Shown: positions 33,304-41,453, counted from the first letter of the stretch. The stretch is 64,000 nt of DNA from JABMRW01 sp964396965 (GCA_964396965.1 CAYNGD010000001.1:1-64000), one strand, 5' to 3'. The notes: generated from the letters alone by a model not told the origin. Numbers and translations: made by a program.

Positions 33304-33465
33304 ATTCTTAAACCTGCCCAAAAGAAGGCAAAAATAGTGCCGGACTGGAAGGGACAGCTAAGCTTAAACACGGGGGCTCTGCGCATGATGATGCCCTGGG
33401 CTTGGCGTGCCGCCAGTTCGGGGAATATGCCGACCTGATTTCCCCAAGCTGTAGCCGAGTCAACC
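33304..33465 (+). promoter_or_regulatory. Structured attenuator leader of the homocysteine operon
   Basis: The leader has several helices: ACAGCT (33354-33359) with AGCTGT (33447-33452) closing a domain, GGGGAA (33420-33425) with TTCCCC (33440-33445), and a GGGGGC/GCCC hairpin near 33372-33396. GGGCTTGG (33398-33405) is perfectly complementary to CCAAGCCC (33464-33471), the base of the following terminator, so it can act as antiterminator. I could not match it to TPP, SAM-I, cobalamin or T-box consensus blocks. Confidence 0.65.
33385..33438 (+). CDS. Putative Met-rich leader peptide
   Basis: A 17-codon ORF inside the leader reads MMMPWAWRAASSGNMPT. It begins with three consecutive ATG codons and ends 27 bp before the terminator hairpin. 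GGGGG (33372-33376) lies upstream but is a poor ribosome-binding site. Met codons in a leader of a homocysteine/methionine supply operon suggest charging-dependent attenuation. A chance ORF is possible at this length. Confidence 0.35.
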   Translation: MMMPWAWRAASSGNMPT

Positions 33466-33502
33466 AAGCCCAAGAAAAACAGAATTCTTGGGCTTTTTCT
33501 TT
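33466..33502 (+). terminator. Leader terminator of the homocysteine operon
   Basis: AAGCCCAAGAA (33466-33476) pairs perfectly with TTCTTGGGCTT (33485-33495), with an 8-nt loop and a T-rich tail. It lies between the promoter and the first gene, so it must be conditional. Confidence 0.88.
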
Positions 33503-33564
33503 GTGCGCCAGGCCACCGATTGACAGCTTAGAGACTAACCATTAATATCAAGGAGGTTTTAGCC

Positions 33565-34773
33565 ATGGCCAAAACAATCGAAGAGATAAACCAGAAGATA
33601 AAACAGGGCAAGGCGGTGGTGGTCACCGCCGAGGAGATAATCGGCATCGCCAGAGAGAAGGGCATCAAGAAGGCCACCGAAGAGGTGGATGTAGTCACCA
33701 CCGGCACCTTCGGCCCGATGTGCTCCTCCGGGGCCTACCTCAACACCGGCCACACCAGGCCCAGAATCAAGTTCGGCGGGGGCAGGGTCACCCTCAATGA
33801 TGTCCCGGCCTATACCGGGCTGGCGGCGGTTGACCTCTTTATCGGCGCCACCGCCCTGCCCGAGGACGACCCCAGAAACAAGGTCCACCCCGGCGAGTTT
33901 AACTACGGGGGCGGGCACGTCATCGAGGAGCTGGTGGCCGGTAAAGATATCCGGCTGGAGGCAACCGCCTACGGCACCGACTGCTACCCCCGCAAGAAGC
34001 TGGAGACCTGGATAAACATCAAAGACCTCAATGAGGCGGTGCTCTTCAACATCAGGAACGCCTACCAGAACTACAACGTGGCCGCCAACACCTCGGACAG
34101 GACCATCTACACTTACATGGGGGTGCTGCGGGCCAACCTGGGCAACATCAACTACGCCACCGCCGGGCAGCTATCGCCGCTGCTCAACGACCCCTACTAC
34201 AAGACCATCGGCATCGGCACCAGGGTCTTTCTGGGGGGAGGCACCGGCCTGGTCGCCTGGCAGGGCACCCAGCACAACCCCGACGTGCCCCGCACCGAAA
34301 AGGGCGTGCCGACAAGGGGGGCGGGCACCCTCTGCCTCATCGGAGATTTAAAGCAGATGAGCCCAAGGTGGCTGGTGGGCACCAGCATGCTCGGTTACGG
34401 CGCCACCCTGACCGTCGGCATCGGCGTGCCTATACCTATCCTCAATGAGGAAATCCTGGTTTATACCACGGTGACCGACGCCGAGATTTTCGGCCCAGTT
34501 GTTGATTACTCCAGCGACTACCCCAACGTGAGGCCCGATATTCTGGGCGAGGTCAGCTACGCCGAGCTCAAGAGCAGCAAGGTAAAGCTGAAGGGGAAGG
34601 AGATTCCCACCGCCTCCCTCTCCAGCTACCCAAGGGCGGTGGAGATTGCCAATACTCTCAAAGAGTGGATACTGGGGGGGAAATTCCTGCTCACCCAGCC
34701 GGTGGCGCCGCTGCCGGGGGTGGAGGCGGGGATAAAATTCAAGCCGCTTAAAGAGAGGCCAATAGAGGGGTAA
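33565..34773 (+). CDS. Homocysteine biosynthesis protein (DUF39)
   Basis: 402 aa, ATG behind AAGGAGG. It resembles DUF39 proteins such as Methanosarcina MA1821, which with a NIL-ferredoxin partner insert sulfide into aspartate semialdehyde to make homocysteine. Visible blocks are VTTGTFGPMCSSGAYLNTG (Cys53), FIGATALPEDDP, ATAYGTDCYPRK (Cys140), GTRVFLGGGTGLV and SPRWLVGTSMLGYG. The two Cys are likely the pair involved in persulfide transfer, by recollection of work on MA1821. It heads a five-gene operon (DUF39, NIL-ferredoxin, UPF0280, NMO-like, NIL) under a terminator-controlled leader. Confidence 0.88.
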   Translation: MAKTIEEINQKIKQGKAVVVTAEEIIGIAREKGIKKATEEVDVVTTGTFGPMCSSGAYLNTGHTRPRIKFGGGRVTLNDVPAYTGLAAVDLFIGATALPEDDPRNKVHPGEFNYGGGHVIEELVAGKDIRLEATAYGTDCYPRKKLETWINIKDLNEAVLFNIRNAYQNYNVAANTSDRTIYTYMGVLRANLGNINYATAGQLSPLLNDPYYKTIGIGTRVFLGGGTGLVAWQGTQHNPDVPRTEKGVPTRGAGTLCLIGDLKQMSPRWLVGTSMLGYGATLTVGIGVPIPILNEEILVYTTVTDAEIFGPVVDYSSDYPNVRPDILGEVSYAELKSSKVKLKGKEIPTASLSSYPRAVEIANTLKEWILGGKFLLTQPVAPLPGVEAGIKFKPLKERPIEG

Positions 34774-34783
34774 GGAGACTGAG

Positions 34784-35194
34784 ATGAACGTATCCAAGAG
34801 AATAGTGCTGCACTTTCCCAAGCGGCTGGTTGACCGCCCCATCGTATCGCGGCTGGTCAAGGACTACAATCTCGACTTCAACATCCTCAAGGCGCTGGTC
34901 ACACCGGAGGAGGAGGGGCTGCTGATAATTGAGCTGAGCGGCGAGCAGCCGGACTACGATAAGGGCATCCGCTACCTGACCAAGACCGGGGTGAAGATAC
35001 AGTCCTTAAGCCAGGACGTCCTCCGCAACGAGGAGCGGTGCACCCACTGCGGCGCCTGCATCACCATCTGTCCCTCCGGCGCCTTTGAGCTTGACCAGCC
35101 CACCAGAAGGGTCAACTTCTACGATGAAAAATGCGTGGCCTGCGGGCTCTGCATCAAGGCCTGCCCGCCGAGGGCGATGGAGGTGCACTTCTAG
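34784..35194 (+). CDS. NIL-domain ferredoxin, partner of the DUF39 protein
   Basis: 136 aa. The N-terminal NIL domain (about residues 1-75) is the ligand-binding fold first seen in methionine ABC transporters. Two [4Fe-4S] motifs follow: CTHCGACITICPSGAF and CVACGLCIKACPPRAM. This matches the MA1822-type partner that supplies electrons for sulfur incorporation into homocysteine. It starts 10 bp after the DUF39 stop with AAGGAG. Confidence 0.88.
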   Translation: MNVSKRIVLHFPKRLVDRPIVSRLVKDYNLDFNILKALVTPEEEGLLIIELSGEQPDYDKGIRYLTKTGVKIQSLSQDVLRNEERCTHCGACITICPSGAFELDQPTRRVNFYDEKCVACGLCIKACPPRAMEVHF

Positions 35195-35197
35195 CCG

Positions 35198-35926
35198 ATG
35201 TATCAGCCGCGAACCTACCGCCACTGGGTCAAGGGTAACGACCTGGCCGCCTTTGAGGTAGTGCTCAAGGAGACTGATTTATACCTCCGCGCCCGTAGCG
35301 ACCTGAAGCAGGAAGCCTATGAGCTGGTGCTGAAATACCGTGGCATGCTGGAGGAATACATCGAGGGGCACCCATTGTTTTTAACCTCGCTGGAGCCTCT
35401 GGCGGTAGATGATAACGCCCCGCCGCTGGTGATTGACATGGCCGAGGCGGCCCGGAAAGCCGGGGTCGGGCCGATGGCGGCGGTGGCCGGGGCTATCGCC
35501 GAGGCCGTCGGCAAGGAACTTCTCGCCTTCTCACCGGAGGTCATCGTCGAGAACGGGGGGGACATCTACCTCAAGAGCCTGACTAAAAGGCGAATCGGCA
35601 TCTACGCCGGCCAGTCGCCGCTTACCGGAAGGGTGGGGCTGGAGATTGAGGGGGAGGAAACGCCGCTGGGGGTTTGCACCTCTTCAGGGACGGTGGGGTA
35701 CTCACTGAGCTTCGGCCTGGCCGACGCCGTGGTGGTGCTCTCACCCTCAACCGCCCTGGCCGACGCCGCCGCCACCGCTATCGGCAACCTCATTCGCCAG
35801 CCTAAAGACATTCCCGGTGGCATCGAGTTCGCCCGGAGCATCGGTGGCCTCAAGGGAGTAGTTATCATCCAGGGCGAGCAGGTGGGGGTGTGGGGTGAGC
35901 TAAAACTGTGCCAGATGGAGGCTTAA
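35198..35926 (+). CDS. UPF0280 family protein (ApbE-related)
   Basis: 242 aa, 3 bp after the NIL-ferredoxin. It matches the UPF0280/COG2122 family (MA1715-like): YRHWVKGNDLAAFEVVLKET, GPMAAVAGAIAEAVG, PEVIVENGGDIYL and GVCTSSGTVGYSLSFGLADA. It is structurally related to FAD:protein transferase ApbE. In methanogens it is genetically linked to DUF39-dependent homocysteine synthesis, and the same linkage is visible here. The exact reaction is unknown; sulfur delivery is a proposal. Confidence 0.85.
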   Translation: MYQPRTYRHWVKGNDLAAFEVVLKETDLYLRARSDLKQEAYELVLKYRGMLEEYIEGHPLFLTSLEPLAVDDNAPPLVIDMAEAARKAGVGPMAAVAGAIAEAVGKELLAFSPEVIVENGGDIYLKSLTKRRIGIYAGQSPLTGRVGLEIEGEETPLGVCTSSGTVGYSLSFGLADAVVVLSPSTALADAAATAIGNLIRQPKDIPGGIEFARSIGGLKGVVIIQGEQVGVWGELKLCQMEA

Positions 35927-35928
35927 AC

Positions 35929-36894
35929 GTGTTAAAGACCAGGATTACCCAGATGTTTGGCATCAAATACCCGATAATCCAGGGGGCGATGATGTGGCTG
36001 TCGCGGGCGGAGATGGTGGCCGCCGTCTCCAACGCCGGGGGCCTGGGCATTATGGCCTCACTGACCTTCCCCACCGTCAGCGAGCTGCGGGAGGAAATCA
36101 GGAAGGTCAAGAGCCTGACCGACAAGCCCTTCGCCGTCAATATCACCCTGCTGCCCACCCTGAGGCCGAGGAGTCTAGAAGAATACATCGCCGCCGCCAT
36201 CGAAGAAGGGGTGTCTATCATCGAGACCGCCGGACGGAACCCCCGCCAGTATATGAGGCAGCTCAAGGGGGGCGGGGTTAAGATAATGCACAAAGTGGCC
36301 AGCGTCAAGGCGGCCCTGACTGCCGAACACGTAGGGGTAGACGCAGTGACCATCGTCGGCTTCGAGGAGGGGGGCAACCCGGGCATGGACGACGTGACCA
36401 CCTTAGTCCTCGTCCCCCGCACCGTGGACAAATTGAGCATACCGGTTATCGCCGGCGGCGGCTTCGGCGACGGGAGGGGATTGATGGCCGCCCTCTCCCT
36501 GGGCGCCGAGGGGGTGCTCATGGGCACCCGCTTTATGCTCAGCCAGGAGTGTCCCCTCCACCCCGGCATCAAGCAGCGGCTGCTGGAGGCCAGCGAAAAG
36601 GACACCCTGATGATAATGCGCTCCATCAACAACCCGGAAAGGGTGGTCGCCACCGGCTTCGCCCGCAGCATACTGGAGATGGAAAAGAGGGGCACCACTC
36701 TGGAGGAGCTACTGCCGATGATAGACGGCCTGCGCCAGAAGCAGGCCCTGGACAAGGGCGAGCCTGACCAGGCCATGATACCCTGCGGGCAGGTGGTGGG
36801 GCTAATAGACGACCTGCCTACCATAAAAGAGATTATAGATGGTATAATCAAGGAAGCCAGAGCCATCGGAAAGCGCCTGAATGAAGGGAGATAG
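35929..36894 (+). CDS. Nitronate monooxygenase / FabK-like flavoprotein
   Basis: 321 aa from the GTG at 35929 with GGAGG upstream; it starts 2 bp after UPF0280. TIM-barrel FMN enzyme: YPIIQGAMMWLSRAEMVAAVSNAGGLGIMAS at the N-terminus (split here: PIIQGAMMW and NAGGLGIM), then MHKVASVKAA, VIAGGGFGDGRGLMAAL and GAEGVLMGTRF, the FMN phosphate site. The motif usually read as GGHPG or GGHxG is GGNPG here, so the His often tied to catalysis is Asn. An oxygen-dependent nitronate role is doubtful in an anaerobe, and its place in the homocysteine operon suggests another reduction. Confidence 0.75.
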   Translation: MLKTRITQMFGIKYPIIQGAMMWLSRAEMVAAVSNAGGLGIMASLTFPTVSELREEIRKVKSLTDKPFAVNITLLPTLRPRSLEEYIAAAIEEGVSIIETAGRNPRQYMRQLKGGGVKIMHKVASVKAALTAEHVGVDAVTIVGFEEGGNPGMDDVTTLVLVPRTVDKLSIPVIAGGGFGDGRGLMAALSLGAEGVLMGTRFMLSQECPLHPGIKQRLLEASEKDTLMIMRSINNPERVVATGFARSILEMEKRGTTLEELLPMIDGLRQKQALDKGEPDQAMIPCGQVVGLIDDLPTIKEIIDGIIKEARAIGKRLNEGR

Positions 36895-36896
36895 AG

Positions 36897-37127
36897 ATGC
36901 CAAAACGTCGGGTAATGCTCACCTACGAGCCTGAAATAAGCTCCGAGCCGATTATCCACACCGTCGGCCAGCAGTTCGGCCTGGTAACCAACATCCACCG
37001 CGCCAACGCCACCGAGGAGAGGGGCTGGATTGAGCTGGAGCTGGTGGGCAAGGCCAAGGACATTGAGGCCGGCATCGCCTGGCTTATATCCAGAGGGGTC
37101 AGGGTTGACCCGGTGGGGCCGGACTAG
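36897..37127 (+). CDS. Stand-alone NIL-domain protein
   Basis: 76 aa, starting 2 bp after the NMO-like gene. The sequence (MLTYEPEISSEPIIHTVGQQ, TNIHRANATEERGWIEL, DIEAGIAWLISRGVRV) is a single NIL domain with no ferredoxin part, similar to residues 1-75 of the NIL-ferredoxin upstream. NIL domains bind small ligands such as methionine, so it may be a regulatory or shuttle subunit. It ends the operon and is convergent with tgt, 6 bp apart. Confidence 0.75.
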   Translation: MPKRRVMLTYEPEISSEPIIHTVGQQFGLVTNIHRANATEERGWIELELVGKAKDIEAGIAWLISRGVRVDPVGPD

Positions 37128-37133
37128 GCCCTA

Positions 37134-38315
37134 CTACTGGCCCGAGTTTCTCTTTTGCCGCCACCTGTACTTCTGGCTCAAGCGGGTCGGCTCATCAGTC
37201 GGCTGGTAGCTTGCCAGGAATTCTTTTTTAAAATCGGCGAAGGCGCCGTCCTCGATGGCGCCTCTTATTTTATTCATCAGCTCAGCGATAAAGCTCAGGT
37301 TGTGGATGGTGGCTAACCTATAGGCTAAAAGCTCGCCGGTATTGAAGAGGTGGTGAAGATAGGCCGCCGAAAAATTGCGGCAACTGTAGCAGCTACAGCC
37401 GGCGACGATTGGCCCTTCCATATTACTATAGGCAGCATTGGTTATATTTACCCTGCCCTGCCAGGTGAAGAGGGCGCCGTTGCGGGCGACGCGGGTGGGC
37501 AGGGCGCTGTCGAAGATGTCACAGCCCCGGGCAACGGACTCGACGATGTCCTCCGGCGAGCCGACCCCCATCAGGTAGCGCGGCTTATTCTCCGGCAGCA
37601 GAGTCGCCGTTGCCTCAACCATTTCAAAGGTTATCTTTTTAGGCTCACCCAGGCTCAGGCCGCCGATGGCATAGCCGGGAAAGTCCAGAGAGGTTAAATA
37701 TTCCGCCGACTGGCGGCGGAGATCCGGGGAAAGCCCCCCCTGCACGATGGCGTAGAGCGCCTGACCGGGGCGCTTATGGGCCTTAAGGCACCTCTCCGCC
37801 CACTTATGCGTCCTCTCCGTCGCCTTCTTCACCCTATCCAGGCTGTCATCGTGGGCGGGGCACTCGTCCAGAGCCATGATGATGTCGGCACCGAGAGCTT
37901 CCTGATACTGTATTGCCAGCTCCGGGGTAAAATTGTGCTGGCTGCCGTCAATATGGGAGCGGAAGGTGACCCCCTCATCGCTAACCTTCCGCAGAGGGGC
38001 CAAGCTGAAGACCTGATAGCCGCCGCTGTCGGTCAGAATCGCCCCCTCCCAGCCCATAAATTTACGCAGGCCGCCCAGCTTTTCGATGACATCAATCCCC
38101 GGCCTGAGGTAGAGGTGATAGGTGTTGGCCAGCACCATCTTGAAACCGAGGGACTTAACCTCATCCGGGGCCAGCGTCTTGACCGCCCCCTGGCTGCCCA
38201 CCGGCAGGAAGGCCGGCGTGGGCACAGTGGCGTGGGGGGTTGTCAATTCTCCGGCGCGGGCTTGGGTTTGGAGACAAGTCTGTATTAGACGAAAGCTATT
38301 TGAACTACTTATCAA
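37134..38315 (-). CDS. tgt: Queuine tRNA-ribosyltransferase
   Basis: 393 aa, TTG start with GGGAGAGGGG immediately upstream; no ATG fits. It exchanges guanine 34 for a 7-deazaguanine (preQ1) in GUN-anticodon tRNAs. The base-binding Asp is in LTDSGGYQVFSL, the nucleophile Asp in GCDIFDSALPTRVARNG, and the zinc site is CSCYSCRNFSAAYLHHL. PVGSQGAVKTL is the N-terminal signature. The length is near the usual 370-385 aa, with a short basic C-tail. No other queuosine genes are nearby; the RdhA-like gene at the left end is not a convincing QueG. Confidence 0.95.
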   Translation of the reverse strand: MISSSNSFRLIQTCLQTQARAGELTTPHATVPTPAFLPVGSQGAVKTLAPDEVKSLGFKMVLANTYHLYLRPGIDVIEKLGGLRKFMGWEGAILTDSGGYQVFSLAPLRKVSDEGVTFRSHIDGSQHNFTPELAIQYQEALGADIIMALDECPAHDDSLDRVKKATERTHKWAERCLKAHKRPGQALYAIVQGGLSPDLRRQSAEYLTSLDFPGYAIGGLSLGEPKKITFEMVEATATLLPENKPRYLMGVGSPEDIVESVARGCDIFDSALPTRVARNGALFTWQGRVNITNAAYSNMEGPIVAGCSCYSCRNFSAAYLHHLFNTGELLAYRLATIHNLSFIAELMNKIRGAIEDGAFADFKKEFLASYQPTDEPTRLSQKYRWRQKRNSGQ

Positions 38316-38330
38316 CCCCTCTCCCTTTAT

Positions 38331-38357
38331 CCCTCTCCCCTTCGAAAGGGGAGAGGG
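38331..38357. terminator. GC-rich hairpin just upstream of tgt
   Basis: CCCTCTCCCCTT (38331-38342) pairs perfectly with AAGGGGAGAGGG (38346-38357). On the plus strand it is followed by TTTTTT (38362-38367), a terminator shape with no plus-strand gene to serve. On the minus strand it precedes the tgt ribosome-binding site, so it could affect tgt translation. Confidence 0.5.
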
Positions 38358-38370
38358 AAGATTTTTTCTA

Positions 38371-38392
38371 AAGAGGGGCTAACGCCCCTCTT
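38371..38392 (-). terminator. Possible terminator after the acyl-CoA dehydrogenase
   Basis: AAGAGGGGC (38371-38379) pairs with GCCCCTCTT (38384-38392) around TAAC. On the minus strand it is followed by TTTAG, so it is a weak intrinsic terminator for the gene ending at 38452. Confidence 0.4.
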
Positions 38393-38451
38393 AGACACTG
38401 AGACAGTATAATCACTAATAGGAAAGAAAATTTAAACCCTCTTAGACGCTC

Positions 38452-39573
38452 CTAAATTAAATGCTCGGCGATGATGTTGCGCTGTATCTCCGAGATGCCA
38501 ACGTATATCTCGGTCATCTTGGCGTCACGGTAGAGCCTCTCTAGAGGCATCGAGGTCATGGTGCCGTAGGAGCCGCCGACCTGCATCGCCATCCGGGTGA
38601 CCTCCACCGCCATCTGCGAAGTGAAGAGCTTGGCCAGCGAAGATTCGTACTTTATGTCAAGCCCCTGGTCGCGGAGGAAGGCGGCCCTGTAGACCAGCAG
38701 CCGGCCCGCCTCGATGCGGCTGGCCATCTCGGCCAGATGCCACTGGATTGACGGCAGCTTGGCGATAGGCTTTCCCGAGGCCTTCCTCTGCCTGGCGTAG
38801 TCCAGAGAGATATCCAGCGCCGCCTGGGCCACCGCCACCGCCTCGACGGCCACCCCCAGCCGCCCCAGCGATATCGCCTCAAGCAGTATCGAGAAGCCCC
38901 GCCCCTCCTCGCCGAGAAGGTTCTCTCCGGGGACAGAGACCTCATCCAGATAGACCACCGAGGTGCCCAGCCCTCTAAGCCCCATAGTCGGGCAGGGCCC
39001 GCGGAGGTTATAGCCCTTAGATGCGGTGTCTATAATGAAGGCGTTCAAGCTCTTCCCTTCGCTTCTGGCGAAGACCAGTGCCAGACTGGCCGCCGGCGCT
39101 AGGGCGACGAACTGCTTCTGGCCGGTAATAACATAGCCATCGCCGCTCTTTTTAGAGGTGGTGGCGATTTCTCTGGGGTCGGAGCCGGTCTCGGCCTCGG
39201 TAAAGGCGATGCTGCCCAGCTTTCTGCCCTCAGTCAGAGGCGCTAAAAGCCTTTTCTTCTGCTCCTCGCTGCCGAAGCGGAAGAGCGCCTCCTCGGGGAC
39301 GGTGTTTATCGCCATTATAGCGCCGACGGTCATCGACGCTTTACAGAGCTGCTCCAGCACCAGAACGTAGCTCAGGTAGCCCGCCCCGCTGCCGCCGTAG
39401 CTGGTTGGGTAGGGCAGGCCCTGGTAGCCCCTCTGGCCCAGCTCCTTGGCCAGCTCAAAGGGGAACTGGCCGCTAGCGTCAATCCCGGCGGCGCGGGGTT
39501 TAATAACATCGGCGGCGAAATCCCCCGCCAGCCTCTGCAACATCCTCTGCGGCTCGGTTATATTGAAGTCCAT
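38452..39573 (-). CDS. Acyl-CoA dehydrogenase-family flavoprotein lacking the usual catalytic Glu
   Basis: 373 aa. ACAD fold: GYQGLPYPTSYGGSG, the FAD block IAFTEAETGSDPREIATT, then YVITGQKQFVALAP and the C-terminal domain (DYARQRKASGKPIAK, MQVGGSYGT). The signature usually read as YEGT, where Glu is the catalytic base in MCAD, is YVGI here (TEIYVGISEIQRN). The alternative Glu position used by isovaleryl-CoA dehydrogenase appears to be Gly (ISLGRLGVA). It may use another base or do different chemistry. No ETF or other fatty-acid genes adjoin it; a ClC channel is 10 bp upstream. Confidence 0.8.
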   Translation of the reverse strand: MDFNITEPQRMLQRLAGDFAADVIKPRAAGIDASGQFPFELAKELGQRGYQGLPYPTSYGGSGAGYLSYVLVLEQLCKASMTVGAIMAINTVPEEALFRFGSEEQKKRLLAPLTEGRKLGSIAFTEAETGSDPREIATTSKKSGDGYVITGQKQFVALAPAASLALVFARSEGKSLNAFIIDTASKGYNLRGPCPTMGLRGLGTSVVYLDEVSVPGENLLGEEGRGFSILLEAISLGRLGVAVEAVAVAQAALDISLDYARQRKASGKPIAKLPSIQWHLAEMASRIEAGRLLVYRAAFLRDQGLDIKYESSLAKLFTSQMAVEVTRMAMQVGGSYGTMTSMPLERLYRDAKMTEIYVGISEIQRNIIAEHLI

Positions 39574-39583
39574 TTTTCCCCCT

Positions 39584-41380
39584 TTAGCCGCGGGTCTGGC
39601 GCCTTATCGCCTTGGAATAGGCGACAAGAACGTCATGGCGGCGCAGAACCCCCAGCAAATGCTTGGGGTTCATCCTGGCCACCACCGGAATCCGGCCCAC
39701 ATCCTGGGTGCCCAGCTTGACAAATACATCGTGGACATACTCATCAGGGTAGGCCACCACCACCGATTTGGTGGCGATATCATCAACGGTCAAATCCGGT
39801 GAACCGCCTCCCGACATCGCCCGCTCAATATCAGCCAGGGTGACCACCCCAACAAACTCCCCCTCTTTGCTCACCACCGGGAAGCCGTGGTGCCCGCTGC
39901 GGCGCAACCGGGTCACCAGCTGGCGGACGGACATCGTCGGCAGAACGGTGGGGAAGTCATGCGTCATCACCTCATCAACGGTAACCTCGCGCAGTGGGCT
40001 GGCCTGCCCTATCTGGCGGATATTTATGCCTCGCTTTAATAAGCGAAGTGTGTAAATACTCTCTGAAGTGAAGAGCCGGGCAACGATAGTGCCAATAACC
40101 ACCGCCGTCATTAATGGCAGGATAAGGGCATAGTCCCTGGTTATCTCGAAGAGGATAATAATTGATGTAATCGGGCCGCGGACCATCACGGCAAAGAATG
40201 CCCCCATACCGACCAGAGCATAGGCACCCGAGGAGGCGGTAATAGCGGGGTAGAAGTGATGCACTCCGAAGCCAAAAGCACCACCCAGCATAGAACCGAT
40301 AAAAAGAGAGGGGGCAAAAATACCACCGCTGCCGCCGCCGCCGACGGTAAGTGAGGTCGCTACCATCTTCAAAACCAAAATTGTCATAAGCGTCGCCAGG
40401 CCTATCTGACCAGCCAGGGCCTGGTCCACCGCCCCACCGGTAGACAGGATTCCGCCTGGCTCGTAGTGTGCCCCATAGCCAACACCAAGTACCTGGGGGA
40501 AATATAAGCCGATAAGCCCGATAGCAATACCGACGACGGCTGGTCTTAAGTACTCGGGAATCTTTATCCTGTTGATTAAATCCTCCGTCTTATAGAAAAA
40601 ACGCGTAAAGCCGACGGCAACAAGGGCAGCGATAACGCCGAGCAAAGCATAGGGAAACAGCTCCCAATAGCTAACTATATTGTAGTCAGGCACGACGAAC
40701 GCAGTGGGATGCGAGGCACTAAACAGGAATATGCGAGCGATAACATCGGCGGCCACCGAGCTAATTACAATATAACCAAACCGGGGAGTGATAAATCGGC
40801 CAGCAATAACCTCCAGGGCAAATACGATGCCAGCCAGGGGAGCGTTAAAGGTCGCGGAAATGCCACCGGCGGCACCACAGAGCACCAGCGTCTTCATCCA
40901 CTCCTCGGAGAGATGGAACCACTGCCCGATGGATGAACCCCCAGAAGAGCCAATCTGAACAATAGGTCCCTCAGGACCAACCGAGCCACCGCTGCCAATA
41001 CACAACGATGACACCAGCACCTTAAGGGGCATCACCCGCTTTCTAATCCGTCCCCCCTTTAGCGCCACCGCCTCTATCACCTCGGGAGACCCCTCTCCTT
41101 TGGCCTCTCGAGACACGAAAAAGATGATGGGGGCAAAAATAAGCCCGCCAACTGCCGGCACCAGGATTACATAGTACTGACCCAGAGGTGCCAGCGCCGA
41201 TGCCCCTCCCTTGAAGAAAAACCAACTGAAGAATTCGATAAGCTTCCAGATTGCTACAGCACCAAAGCCAGCGATAGCACCGACGATAACGGCCAGGATT
41301 ACGCCAAAAATGGTCTCGTTGGAGCGTATCCTTTCCATAAGGCCGGGTGATTTGGCAGGTTTTGGTTTCTGGCTACTCAT
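39584..41380 (-). CDS. ClC-type chloride channel/transporter with CBS pair
   Basis: 598 aa. A ClC membrane core with about 10 or more helices occupies residues about 20-430. The anion-site blocks are GSGGSVGPEGPIVQIG (its Glu matches the gating Glu of ClC-ec1) and GGGGSGGIFAPSLFIGSMLGG. A tandem CBS domain follows at about 465-590 (VDEVMTHDFPTVLPTMS, GFPVVSKEGEFVGVVTLADIE, GRIPVVARMNPKHLLGVL), which often senses adenosine nucleotides. The retained gating Glu suggests a Cl-/H+ exchanger. Base composition is somewhat less GC-rich in part of the membrane core than in neighbouring genes. Confidence 0.9.
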   Translation of the reverse strand: MSSQKPKPAKSPGLMERIRSNETIFGVILAVIVGAIAGFGAVAIWKLIEFFSWFFFKGGASALAPLGQYYVILVPAVGGLIFAPIIFFVSREAKGEGSPEVIEAVALKGGRIRKRVMPLKVLVSSLCIGSGGSVGPEGPIVQIGSSGGSSIGQWFHLSEEWMKTLVLCGAAGGISATFNAPLAGIVFALEVIAGRFITPRFGYIVISSVAADVIARIFLFSASHPTAFVVPDYNIVSYWELFPYALLGVIAALVAVGFTRFFYKTEDLINRIKIPEYLRPAVVGIAIGLIGLYFPQVLGVGYGAHYEPGGILSTGGAVDQALAGQIGLATLMTILVLKMVATSLTVGGGGSGGIFAPSLFIGSMLGGAFGFGVHHFYPAITASSGAYALVGMGAFFAVMVRGPITSIIILFEITRDYALILPLMTAVVIGTIVARLFTSESIYTLRLLKRGINIRQIGQASPLREVTVDEVMTHDFPTVLPTMSVRQLVTRLRRSGHHGFPVVSKEGEFVGVVTLADIERAMSGGGSPDLTVDDIATKSVVVAYPDEYVHDVFVKLGTQDVGRIPVVARMNPKHLLGVLRRHDVLVAYSKAIRRQTRG

Positions 41381-41453
41381 CAGACTGTTTCAATCCTAGA
41401 GTAAAAAGCATTTTATATTATATCAAGGGGGGACATTCCCTCCAAGCCGAGAG

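Noticed and set aside
33336..33362. Signal recognition particle RNA core (GGACTGGAAGGGACAGC)
   Set aside because: It resembles the GGAAG part of 4.5S RNA, but the preceding conserved bases and the partner strand are missing, and it lies in an mRNA leader with its own terminator.
41043..41225. Small ORFs inside the ClC, alaS and DUF39 genes
   Set aside because: They are alternate-frame shadows of strong coding regions, without ribosome-binding sites or recognisable products.
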